In this document: piece after piece, positions 8,783 through 16,376 of the stretch
Numbering within the stretch: position 1 is the stretch's first letter
Layout of the letters: each line of letters opens with the position of its first letter
Origin: JAMZMI01 sp964353015
GTDB lineage: Bacteria; Bacteroidota; Bacteroidia; Cytophagales; Cyclobacteriaceae
NCBI GenBank assembly: GCA_964353015.1
Contig: CAYGUA010000015.1
Span: 56,283 to 120,282 of the forward strand
Direction of reading: 5' to 3'
DNA: 64,000 bases
Position numbers and translations under genes: made by a program
Notes under the pieces: generated by a model
What the model saw: the letters and a program-made list of their open reading frames with translations, nothing else
What the model was told of the DNA's origin: nothing
Databases searched by the model: none

Positions 8783-9955
8783 ATGAATGCATATATAGTA
8801 GCAGGTTATAGATCAGCAGTTGGAAGAGCAAAGAAAGGGGGTTTTCGATTTTACCGACCAGATGATCTGGCCGCAGACGTTATCAAACACCTGGTTAATT
8901 CAATAGAAGGATTTGACGCCAAAAGAGTCGATGACTTGATTGTAGGAAATGCAATTCCTGAAGCAGAGCAAGGCATGCAAATGGGAAGGATGATTTCACT
9001 TTTGTCATTGCCAATAGAAGTACCAGGAATGATCATAAACAGATATTGTGGGTCAGGATTAGAAGCGATTCATTTGGCTTGTGCCCGAGTTCATTCGGGC
9101 ACTGCAGAATGTATCATCGCCGGCGGGACAGAATCAATGTCTCTGGTTCCGATGCTTGGATATAAGACCGCCCTCAATTGGAAAATAGCAGAAAACAATC
9201 CAGAGTATTATCTCAGTATGGGACTTACAGCAGAGGAAGTTGCCATTGATTTTGATATTTCGAAAGATGCGGCAAATGAATTTGCCGTAAACTCACATGT
9301 GAAAGCAGCTAAAGCCATTGCTGATGGAAAATTCAAAGACGAAATAGTTCCGGTCACAGTAGAAGAAGTTTTCATGGATGGGGACCAAAGAAAGAAAAGA
9401 TCATTTGTAGTAGATACAGATGAATGTGTTCGTGCGGATACAAATTTGGATTCACTCTCAGGTCTGAGGCCAGCCTTTAAAGCCGGTGGACAAGTAACAG
9501 CAGGCAATTCATCACCAACTTCAGATGGAGCCGCATTTGTAATGGTGATGTCAGAAAAAATGGTGAAAGAATACAATCTTCAACCTATTGCAAGGATGGT
9601 GAGCTATAGTGCTGCTGGTGTGAATCCGCGGATTATGGGCATTGGTCCTGTGGCAGCAGTTCCAAAAGCATTAAAACAGGCAGGATTAAAACAAAATGAT
9701 ATTGATTTGATTGAACTCAATGAAGCATTCGCTGCGCAATCATTGGCGGTTATAAAAGGTCTTGATTTGAATACCGAAATATTGAATGTGAATGGTGGAG
9801 CTATCGCTTTAGGTCATCCATTAGGATGTACGGGAGCAAAACTTAGCATTTCCCTTTTCAATGAAATGAGAAGAAGGAAAAATAAATACGGCATGGTCAC
9901 GGCTTGTGTTGGTGGTGGACAGGGTGTCGCTGGTATTTATGAATTTCTGAACTAG
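8783..9955 (+). CDS. fadA: Acetyl-CoA acyltransferase (3-ketoacyl-CoA thiolase)
   Basis: The 390-residue thiolase catalyses the last step of beta-oxidation, releasing acetyl-CoA from 3-ketoacyl-CoA. All catalytic residues are present: the acyl-accepting C89 in RYCGSG, H345 in GHPLGCTGA, and C375 in ACVGGGQG. Other family signatures include GGTESMS and NEAFAAQ. Length is typical of FadA. It is the last gene of the MarR-fadN-fadA operon and is followed by an intrinsic terminator 13 bp after the stop. The pairing with a FadN-type partner favours a degradative role over biosynthetic acetoacetyl-CoA formation. Confidence 0.92.
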   Translation: MNAYIVAGYRSAVGRAKKGGFRFYRPDDLAADVIKHLVNSIEGFDAKRVDDLIVGNAIPEAEQGMQMGRMISLLSLPIEVPGMIINRYCGSGLEAIHLACARVHSGTAECIIAGGTESMSLVPMLGYKTALNWKIAENNPEYYLSMGLTAEEVAIDFDISKDAANEFAVNSHVKAAKAIADGKFKDEIVPVTVEEVFMDGDQRKKRSFVVDTDECVRADTNLDSLSGLRPAFKAGGQVTAGNSSPTSDGAAFVMVMSEKMVKEYNLQPIARMVSYSAAGVNPRIMGIGPVAAVPKALKQAGLKQNDIDLIELNEAFAAQSLAVIKGLDLNTEILNVNGGAIALGHPLGCTGAKLSISLFNEMRRRKNKYGMVTACVGGGQGVAGIYEFLN

Positions 9956-9968
9956 GTCAACCATGATG

Positions 9969-10020
9969 AACAGGGTTCGATAGATGATCGGTCATCCGCC
10001 TCACCGCAACCCTGTTTTTA
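9969..10020 (+). terminator. Intrinsic terminator after the beta-oxidation operon
   Basis: AACAGGGTT (9969-9977) pairs with AACCCTGTT (10008-10016), with a small inner hairpin (GATGA/TCATC) in the loop, followed by a short T run. It lies between the thiolase stop and the convergent response-regulator gene. Confidence 0.65.
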
Positions 10021-10022
10021 AT

Positions 10023-10670
10023 TTATTCGAATGACACAATTTTGTGTTGGATTGCATATTTCACCAGCCCAACAGCATTTTTTGCATGTGTCTTTTTCAT
10101 TAGATTTTTCCTGTGGGTGTGAATTGTCTTTTCGCTGATGTACAATTTTTCACCGATTTCTTTCATGGTAAGCTCTTCACAGATCAACCGGAGTATTTCA
10201 GATTCGCGTTTGGTCACGCCGGATTTTTCACCTTCAATCAAGCTGTTTTCATCAGTGTTTTTTAAGGCTTTAGCGACAATCTGATTGTAATAAAAGTCAT
10301 TGTTTCTAACAAACTGAATAGCTGTTTGCACTTCTTCAGGAGTTGCACTTTTTAAAATATAGCTATGAACCCCAATATCTATAAGTTCTGAAACCGTACT
10401 CAAAGAATCGTGCATTGATACCATGATGATTCTACAGTCAGGAAATCGTGATAAAATTTTCCGAGCCGTGTCTTTACCGTCCAATACTGGCATATCGATA
10501 TCTAAAAGAATGATATCAATACGATGTGCCTTCATAAGGTCGAGTGCCAACTGCCCATTTTCGGCATCAAAAACATTTTTAATTCCCGGGAATGTTTTGA
10601 GCATCATTACCATCCCCTTCCGGAAGAGTGTATGATCATCTGTAATCAATACATTCAGAGCGTCATTCAT
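10023..10670 (-). CDS. LuxR/NarL-family response regulator (orphan)
   Basis: The ATG at 10670 is preferred over an upstream TTG at 10694, giving 215 residues. The N-terminal receiver domain has the acidic pair D11-D12, the phospho-acceptor D57 (IILLDIDMP), and a lysine near 107 (ILKSATPEE). The C-terminal LuxR helix-turn-helix is at about 145-210, with TKRESEILRLICEELTMKEI and KTIHTHRKNLMKK. It should be phosphorylated by a histidine kinase and then bind DNA. No kinase gene adjoins it; the nearest one in the window is 51 kb away at 61.8 kb. Bacteroidota regulators of this type usually pair with 7TMR-type or TPR kinases. The target genes are unknown. Confidence 0.88.
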   Translation of the reverse strand: MNDALNVLITDDHTLFRKGMVMMLKTFPGIKNVFDAENGQLALDLMKAHRIDIILLDIDMPVLDGKDTARKILSRFPDCRIIMVSMHDSLSTVSELIDIGVHSYILKSATPEEVQTAIQFVRNNDFYYNQIVAKALKNTDENSLIEGEKSGVTKRESEILRLICEELTMKEIGEKLYISEKTIHTHRKNLMKKTHAKNAVGLVKYAIQHKIVSFE

Positions 10671-10842
10671 ATAATTGTTCACCTTGCATGTCAAATTAAG
10701 GCATTTTTATGCAATTCAAGAATTTTTTAAAAATGTTTCCATCAAAGATCAAATCCACATTTGTCAATTTGCAGACCAAGTGTTGATTTAGAAAAACTGT
10801 GATACTCTATGCTCGGTTTATTTCTTTTAAACCAACACAACT

Positions 10843-11289
10843 ATGAGATCATACATTTTACTTTTCGCATTTATCCTTGCAAATGCGATTCTTGGATCAG
10901 CACAACAGAAATATGCTTGTTCTTCTGATGAACAGGCATTTTATGGAAATGATTTGATCACCTATTATTTAGGTAATCCAATTAAGGGTAATCCGGAGTT
11001 TTCGTTAAACTATGACGGCTTGAGCTTACAATTTGCAACGAAATCCAATTTGGATCTTTTCTTAAATGACCCACAAAAATATCTACCTGCTTATGGTGGT
11101 TGGTGTGCTATCGCATTGACCAATGGTGCGCTGGTTCAGCCAGACTTTAATCACTTTAAGGTCGAAAATGGGGAACTTATGTTTTTTGAAGTTAAGGCCT
11201 TCTTTAATGGAAAGACAGCATGGGAAAAGAATCCAGAAATAAACAAAATTGTAGCAGATAAAAAATTCAAAGATATATTTAAAGAATAA
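10843..11289 (+). CDS. YHS domain-containing exported protein
   Basis: A signal peptide (residues 1-20, ending LGSAQ) precedes a compact domain of about 125 residues. The core contains AFYGNDLITYY, a run where the model expects FxxxxxLxxFxxxPxKY (here LDLFLNDPQKYLPAYGGWC), and the GGWCA segment. This is the YHS pattern, named for a conserved tyrosine-histidine-serine motif in metal-handling proteins and often found exported in Bacteroidota. It probably acts in the periplasm; a metal-binding role is only suggested by the family. It stands alone on the plus strand, and its stop directly abuts the convergent stop of the TAXI-domain gene. Confidence 0.75.
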   Translation: MRSYILLFAFILANAILGSAQQKYACSSDEQAFYGNDLITYYLGNPIKGNPEFSLNYDGLSLQFATKSNLDLFLNDPQKYLPAYGGWCAIALTNGALVQPDFNHFKVENGELMFFEVKAFFNGKTAWEKNPEINKIVADKKFKDIFKE

Positions 11290-12558
11290 TTAGCCTACAC
11301 CGGATTCTTTACGCTTGAGAAATCTTGCACGATCTTTTACTTCTTCTATCGTTTCAGACGAAAGCTCTGTAAAAATTCTAAAGCTTTCATCAGCTATGAG
11401 TTCTTCATTGATAAGCATTTCAAAAGCCTTATTTTGAGAGTCTTTAATCTCTTTGATTTTGGTGATTGCCTCGCTGCTTGTTTTGATGTTAGGTAATTGT
11501 TGTTTGATGTCAAGAAGAACTTTATAGAATACATCTACACGATCTTTCTTTTTCTGTTTTTGCCATTTGGATAGTGAAATGATACCAGATATCAGAGCAA
11601 TAGTTATGGACAAAATGACCCCAAACATTTCTGCATAGCGCTCGAAGAATGAAGGCTCATCACGTTCTAGAAATATTCTTGCACCATTGTGAAGGGGGAA
11701 ATTTAACCGAGATCTATCAAAGTTTTCAGTAAGACTTTTGAATATGAGTGGACTAATGTTGTTAAAGATCTGCTTTTCCTGAAAAATCGTTTTTATCATA
11801 TCCGTAATAGTCTCGTCCCAAAGATCATTACGACAAACCAAAACTGCATCAGAGGAAATGGTAGCAATTGGCGTTTTCGTAATATCGCCATATGCACTTT
11901 CAGGAATTATGTATGTATCTACTAATGGATGTTTTAAAACAATGGCATCAACTATTGATCCTTTTCCAACGTTATTCACATCATCAAAAGAGTACAATTT
12001 CATGTTACTAAGATTGATTAAATCTTCCTTAGACAAAACATCACTAAATCCAGCATAAACATCAAAATCATCCCAGGGAGATGTTGATACATCTACCGTA
12101 CTGACATCCACAGAAAAGAATTCAAATAAGTCCATCATAAAGCGATAGGATCCCGATCCCTCTGTTCCGATATAAACTTTTTTGTTTGTCACCAATTCCT
12201 GAAAAGAACTTGGTTCGTATGTCTTCGAATGAAAAACGTGAAGTATTTGTGGGTACAATACCAAAACACTGCTGACACCTTCTTTAAAAGGCACATGATT
12301 TTCGGCAATTGTAAAATCTATTTTAGAAGAAGCAACACTATCAATATTTGATTCTGAACCTTCCCCTATTGAAAGAATAATATCAACATTAAAGTTGCGT
12401 TCGAGTACGATCTCTAGTTGCTTGGTAATTTCTCCAAGAGGCTCATCTGGTGAATATATGATAGTAAAATCTAGGGTCGTAGGATTGCATGAGTTGGAAA
12501 TGAGCCCAATTGTGAAAATCAGGCCATAAACACATCTTTTGAGGTATTTGACGGACAT
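11290..12558 (-). CDS. Membrane-tethered TAXI-type solute-binding protein
   Basis: The 422-residue protein starts with a signal or anchor sequence and a possible weak lipobox at C24. Residues about 30-290 resemble the TAXI/NMT1 periplasmic binding fold, including YIGTEGSGSYRFMMDLFEF (TAXI proteins carry a similar glycine-serine ligand loop) and IVDAIVLKHPL. Unlike ordinary TRAP binding proteins it then has a transmembrane helix at 311-330 followed by a KWQKQKKK stop-transfer and a cytoplasmic helical tail of about 90 residues. No TRAP permease genes are near. It is therefore more likely a ligand sensor than a transporter subunit. It is divergent from a CASTOR/POLLUX-like channel 198 bp away. 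The fold call is moderate and the sensing role is inference. Confidence 0.65.
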   Translation of the reverse strand: MSVKYLKRCVYGLIFTIGLISNSCNPTTLDFTIIYSPDEPLGEITKQLEIVLERNFNVDIILSIGEGSESNIDSVASSKIDFTIAENHVPFKEGVSSVLVLYPQILHVFHSKTYEPSSFQELVTNKKVYIGTEGSGSYRFMMDLFEFFSVDVSTVDVSTSPWDDFDVYAGFSDVLSKEDLINLSNMKLYSFDDVNNVGKGSIVDAIVLKHPLVDTYIIPESAYGDITKTPIATISSDAVLVCRNDLWDETITDMIKTIFQEKQIFNNISPLIFKSLTENFDRSRLNFPLHNGARIFLERDEPSFFERYAEMFGVILSITIALISGIISLSKWQKQKKKDRVDVFYKVLLDIKQQLPNIKTSSEAITKIKEIKDSQNKAFEMLINEELIADESFRIFTELSSETIEEVKDRARFLKRKESGVG

Positions 12559-12715
12559 TTTTACTAATTTTATTTTGGCAAGATATATACATTTTCATAT
12601 TACACTTGTCGGTCATCTGACATCACGATATTCCTATTGCATTCGCCTAAATAACCAATTATTTAATAAAAAATATCAACTAATCTTCACCGACACCTTA
12701 ATTTAGAATTTGAAT

Positions 12716-12723
12716 TAGTTTTG
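12716..12723 (+). promoter_or_regulatory. Bacteroidota -7 promoter element before the ion-channel gene
   Basis: TAGTTTTG matches TAnnTTTG and lies 32 bp before the ATG at 12756. No TTG is seen at the expected -33 position, so the call rests on the -7 box alone. Confidence 0.4.
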
Positions 12724-12755
12724 CGTACCTTATATGACCATTAAGATCAACTTAA

Positions 12756-14660
12756 ATGAGCAGTAAATTTCCCGTAATTAGTCGCCTGAAGTATAAATTT
12801 GACAATTTTGTTTCTAAAGGTACCCTTTCCATGATCTCAGGATTGGGAGTTTTCACTTTATTCTTGATCTTGGTATTTGCTGTCACTTTACTCGTGATTG
12901 GATTCCATCCAGATGCAGATGCGAGTTTTGATTTTTTTGAATCTGTTTGGGTCAATGCCGTTCATGTATTGGATCCAGGGGTAGTTGGTAATCATGAAAA
13001 TAACTGGCCATTCAGGCTTTTCATGTTCATGGTAACCATCCTGGGTTTGGTTGTAGTTTCTACATTGATTGGTTTGGTTTCCAATGGTATCCTAACAAAA
13101 ATTGATGATCTAAGAAAAGGGCGATCATTTGTAATAGAGGAAAACCATGTATTGATCCTCGGGTGGTCATCTAAAATATTCACAATTATTTCCGAGTTAG
13201 TTATAGCGAATGAAAATCAAAAAAGAGGCTGTATCGTAATCCTTGCCGATATGGATAAAGTGGACATGGAGGATGAAATTAGAGATAAAGTTGGTAACAC
13301 AGCAAACACACAAGTGATTTGCCGAACGGGAAACCCTATAGATGTACACGATTTATATATTGCTAACCCTTTTGACACAAAGTCTATAATTATTCTTGAC
13401 AAGGATAATGAGAACTCAGATTCTCAGATTATAAAAACAATTGTTGCCATTGTTACAAATCCAGATCGTCGGGAAGCACCTTATCATATCACAGCAGAGA
13501 TGGAGGACAAAAAGAACCTTGAAGTTGCTAAGATGGTGGGCAAAGACGAAGTGGAGCTGATTCTCTCAGATGAAATTATCTCTAGAATTATGGTTCAAAC
13601 ATCTCGTCAGTCAGGACTGAGTGTTGTTTACATCGAGTTGATGGACTTTGGTGGTGATGAGATTTATTTCATGGAAGAATCGTTATTGGTTGGTAAAACA
13701 TTCAGGGAGATATTGTTTTCCTATGAGGATTCCGCAATCATGGGAATTCAATATGCTGATGAGTCAGTGGAAATAAATCCACCTATGGATACAATTTTCA
13801 AAGAAGGTGATAGGGTGATTGGAATTACTGAAGACGATGATACACTGATACCAAATGCACCGGCTGAATATAATTTCGAAGAAGAGAAAATAGTTTATAC
13901 CGAGCCAGACCCAACGAGTAGCGAACAAATTCTAATTGTTGGTTGGAACAATCGCGCGCGTTACATTATTAAGGAATTGGATTATTATTGTCCGCCTGGG
14001 TCCCATGTTAAAATAGTTTCCAAATTTGGTGACGCAGCTCCAATTGTTAAGAAATTAGAGTCGAAGATGGAAAATATATCACTCGAATTTGAAGTTATGG
14101 ACACCACAGATCGAGAGACATTAGAGTCAATGCATTTGGGTGGTTACCACTATATCATATTGCTTTGTTATCAGAATTATTTTCCAATTCAAGAGGCGGA
14201 TGCACAGACATTAATCACATTGTTGCATTTGAGAAATTTTACCGAAAGAAATGGTGAGAAATATAAAATAGTCAGTGAAATGCTGGATATCAGAAACAGG
14301 CAGCTTGCTGATATTACAAGTGCTGATGACTTTATTGTAAGTGATAAACTTATCAGTTTATTGATGAGTCAGGTTTCGGAAAACAAGTTTTTGATGCGCG
14401 TGTTTGAAGACCTTTTTGATGCTGATGGTTCAGAAATATACATCAAGCCGGCAAGAGAATATGTAAAAGTAGGAGAGCCAATTAACTTTTACACAGTATT
14501 AGAATCTGCGGCAAGAAAAAATGAAGTCGCAATAGGATATCGCATAGTTAAGGAATCCAAAAACTCCAATAAAGGATATGGGGTTTACGTGAACCCTAAA
14601 AAGAGCGAAAGCTTCACATTGTCTCAGGAAGACAGGATTATTGTCCTTTCAGAAGATTAA
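12756..14660 (+). CDS. CASTOR/POLLUX-related ion channel with two RCK-like domains
   Basis: The 634-residue protein has transmembrane helices at about 28-50 and 86-112 with a re-entrant segment between them (FFESVWVNAVHVLDPGVVGN), which resembles the pore region of CASTOR/POLLUX/DMI1 proteins and lacks the TVGYG filter of K+ channels. Two cytoplasmic Rossmann-like RCK/TrkA-N modules follow, beginning at about 131 (HVLILGWSSK) and 388 (QILIVGWNNR), each with an associated C-terminal domain. Plant relatives conduct ions across the nuclear envelope during symbiotic calcium signalling; bacterial members are little studied. It starts 198 bp from the divergent membrane-tethered TAXI-domain gene. 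The family call is strong; ion selectivity is unknown. Confidence 0.88.
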   Translation: MSSKFPVISRLKYKFDNFVSKGTLSMISGLGVFTLFLILVFAVTLLVIGFHPDADASFDFFESVWVNAVHVLDPGVVGNHENNWPFRLFMFMVTILGLVVVSTLIGLVSNGILTKIDDLRKGRSFVIEENHVLILGWSSKIFTIISELVIANENQKRGCIVILADMDKVDMEDEIRDKVGNTANTQVICRTGNPIDVHDLYIANPFDTKSIIILDKDNENSDSQIIKTIVAIVTNPDRREAPYHITAEMEDKKNLEVAKMVGKDEVELILSDEIISRIMVQTSRQSGLSVVYIELMDFGGDEIYFMEESLLVGKTFREILFSYEDSAIMGIQYADESVEINPPMDTIFKEGDRVIGITEDDDTLIPNAPAEYNFEEEKIVYTEPDPTSSEQILIVGWNNRARYIIKELDYYCPPGSHVKIVSKFGDAAPIVKKLESKMENISLEFEVMDTTDRETLESMHLGGYHYIILLCYQNYFPIQEADAQTLITLLHLRNFTERNGEKYKIVSEMLDIRNRQLADITSADDFIVSDKLISLLMSQVSENKFLMRVFEDLFDADGSEIYIKPAREYVKVGEPINFYTVLESAARKNEVAIGYRIVKESKNSNKGYGVYVNPKKSESFTLSQEDRIIVLSED

Positions 14661-14680
14661 GATCTGAAAGAGCTAAAGGT

Positions 14681-14854
14681 TTAAAATTCCTGAAGAGCTT
14701 CTCTGATTTGTTTCAAGGCTCTGCGCTTGTAAAGTCTTGTATTGTGAATTTGTTTAGGAATTGTATCCAAATAGTCCAATACTTCAGTTTTCTGATTTAG
14801 GTTCAGCGATATCACTTTGTTGATAATGGCTGAGTCAATTTTTGCCGTATACAT
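14681..14854 (-). CDS. Small hypothetical protein, 57 aa
   Basis: An open frame of 58 codons begins at ATG 14854 and ends at TAA 14681, filling most of the gap between two larger genes. The predicted protein is basic and helical, starting MYTAKIDSAIINKV and ending RALKQIREALQEF, with no membrane segment. Codon use looks like that of the neighbours, and the stretch is free of internal stops. Its stop lies 20 bp after the convergent ion-channel stop. I do not recognise a family; helix-rich basic text would fit a nucleic-acid or protein-binding helper, but that is a guess. Confidence 0.55.
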   Translation of the reverse strand: MYTAKIDSAIINKVISLNLNQKTEVLDYLDTIPKQIHNTRLYKRRALKQIREALQEF

Positions 14855-14965
14855 GAATTTGGTGGTTTGTTACTGTAAGTATAACGAGGTAATGTTGCCT
14901 CATGTTTAGCAGAGTATTTTGAATTCGTTATTTTAAACTGATCGTTCTCAAGTTTGCACTACTTC

Positions 14966-14995
14966 TTGAATTTTTTTGGGTAAGAAATTACTTTG
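14966..14995 (+). promoter_or_regulatory. Putative promoter for the 34-aa membrane protein
   Basis: TTG (14966-14968) and TTACTTTG (14988-14995) are separated by exactly 19 bp. The -7 box has one mismatch to TAnnTTTG. The ATG at 15030 lies 34 bp downstream. Confidence 0.45.
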
Positions 14996-15029
14996 GGGGT
15001 ATATTTACCAACCTATAATTGATTCAGAT

Positions 15030-15134
15030 ATGGAAATGCTCGGTATTATTATTTTTCTATTCATTTTGGCAATTGTTTGTCCATACATTCTACCAAATGA
15101 AAAAGTGAGCGATCACCCAAAAGATCACGTTTGA
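15030..15134 (+). CDS. Small single-pass membrane protein, 34 aa
   Basis: A 34-codon frame begins at ATG 15030 (MEMLGIIIFLFILAIVCPYI) and stops at TGA 15132-15134. Residues about 4-20 form one hydrophobic helix; the tail NEKVSDHPKDHV is charged and would lie on the other side of the membrane. A promoter of Bacteroidota type is placed properly upstream. It ends 2 bp before the convergent phosphoesterase stop. Very short size makes the call uncertain, but promoter, start and hydrophobic pattern agree. Confidence 0.5.
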   Translation: MEMLGIIIFLFILAIVCPYILPNEKVSDHPKDHV

Positions 15135-15136
15135 CC

Positions 15137-15793
15137 CTAGCCAATATTAGCCTGAATAATTAGCTTCATTCTATTTACCTCAAGGCACAGGAGGTTTCCT
15201 AAACCTTCAATGTTGTTATAAACGCAACCATTATCCAGAGGTATGATCTGTGCTTTTTGATTGACTAATTCCTGAACTTTGATGAGAGGAGTTGGCACGT
15301 GTCCATGAAATATTCTTTTTCCTTGTGCGTGATCTTTATGATATTTAAATGAGCGTATAGTGGTCATACTCTCCTTTTCTTCGAATGGATTTGAGGAGAA
15401 AAAATTAAACCCCGCATGCACGAATATTGAATCCTCTAAAACAAGATAATAAGGAAGGCTTTGTAAAAACGAAATCAGCGGTTCTTGCTGTGATTCTAGA
15501 AGGTTCGTAAAAACACTATTCCCAAGGCTAATAATCTCTGAAGTAGATTGGGATGTAGGATTGATTAGGTGATTTAAAACCTTTAAATCATGATTACCAA
15601 TCAAGGCAGTCAATTGGTAATTTTCCTGCAAATTTATAACGTATTCCAAGGTCTCCAATGGATTAGGACCTTTGGAAACATAATCCCCCAATAAGATTAG
15701 ATGGTCTCTATTTGTAAGATTCAGTTTGGCAACCAAATGTTTGAATGTATTCAAACATCCATGAATATCTCCTATGACGAATATGCGATTCAT
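15137..15793 (-). CDS. Calcineurin-like metallophosphoesterase (PPP-type protein phosphatase family)
   Basis: The 218-residue protein carries the blocks of bacterial PPP-type phosphatases: GDIHG (residues 8-12) and GNHD at about 66-69, with further metal-binding histidines in VHAGFN and IFHGHVPT. The second block reads GDYVSKGP where the usual form is GDxxDRG, so the arginine and second aspartate are replaced by lysine and serine; this variant is also seen in relatives acting on small phosphoesters or diadenosine tetraphosphate. It should be a cytoplasmic two-metal phosphoesterase, substrate unknown. It is a single gene; a 41-aa membrane protein starts upstream of it on the same strand. Confidence 0.82.
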   Translation of the reverse strand: MNRIFVIGDIHGCLNTFKHLVAKLNLTNRDHLILLGDYVSKGPNPLETLEYVINLQENYQLTALIGNHDLKVLNHLINPTSQSTSEIISLGNSVFTNLLESQQEPLISFLQSLPYYLVLEDSIFVHAGFNFFSSNPFEEKESMTTIRSFKYHKDHAQGKRIFHGHVPTPLIKVQELVNQKAQIIPLDNGCVYNNIEGLGNLLCLEVNRMKLIIQANIG

Positions 15794-15838
15794 AAGAGTA
15801 AATTAGGTCGTAAAAACCCGAGAGAGTTTATGCTAACG

Positions 15839-15964
15839 TCAGTCTTTGGAGCTTTCCTTCTTAAAATCAATGAATGAAATAGCTGCTCCAAAAGCAATTA
15901 GAAAGATCACAATATTTACGAACAAATTAACTCCGTCAGTTACGGCAGGATTGGTAATTTCCAT
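15839..15964 (-). CDS. Small single-pass membrane protein, 41 aa
   Basis: The frame of 42 codons runs from ATG 15964 to TGA 15839. The protein begins MEITNPAVTDGVNLFVNIVI, has a hydrophobic helix at about 13-31, and ends in the charged tail FKKESSKD. It lies between the phosphoesterase gene (46 bp downstream, same strand) and the divergent Rieske gene. I recognise no family. Size and composition resemble small membrane-complex subunits, but nothing shows a partner. Confidence 0.45.
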   Translation of the reverse strand: MEITNPAVTDGVNLFVNIVIFLIAFGAAISFIDFKKESSKD

Positions 15965-16040
15965 TTGAATTAAATTTTAGAGGGCTAAGATAACAAATAT
16001 CACTTTTCTTGTATCCTCTTAAAAAGTATAAATTTAGAAT

Positions 16041-16376
16041 ATGGCTCAAGAGATTCTATTACTAGACCATTCAACAGATTTTAATAGGTTATTCCCCCTA
16101 GGGAAAATCCAGTTGTTTAAGGTTGATTCTTTGAGAATATCGGTAACCAGAACTGTAAATGGTTTTGTAGCATTTGACAACCACTGCCCGCATGCAGGAT
16201 ATGCTCTTAATGAAGGACATATTAATTTCGAAAACCAATTAACATGCCCTTTGCACCACTATACTTTCAATTTGAAAACTGGAAAAGAGGAAGAAGGTCA
16301 ATGTAAGGATCTCCATTTTTACCAAGTACATTTTAATAAAAATGGAGACCTGTTACTAAGTATTAGCCAATACTAA
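16041..16376 (+). CDS. Rieske-type [2Fe-2S] ferredoxin
   Basis: The 111-residue soluble protein has both Rieske cluster motifs: CPHAGY (cysteine and histidine ligands of the first pair, about residues 49-51) and CPLHHYTF (second pair, about 70-73), with 18 residues between them. There is no signal peptide or membrane helix, so it is a cytoplasmic electron carrier of the small-ferredoxin kind, for example feeding an oxygenase or a nitrite-reductase-like enzyme. No oxygenase adjoins it. Its last 14 nt overlap the convergent end of the Na+/Ca2+ exchanger gene. Confidence 0.88.
   Translation: MAQEILLLDHSTDFNRLFPLGKIQLFKVDSLRISVTRTVNGFVAFDNHCPHAGYALNEGHINFENQLTCPLHHYTFNLKTGKEEEGQCKDLHFYQVHFNKNGDLLLSISQY

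Noticed and set aside
9208..9576. A 122-codon minus-strand frame inside the thiolase gene.
   Set aside because: Antisense to a gene with all catalytic residues; composition typical of a shadow frame.
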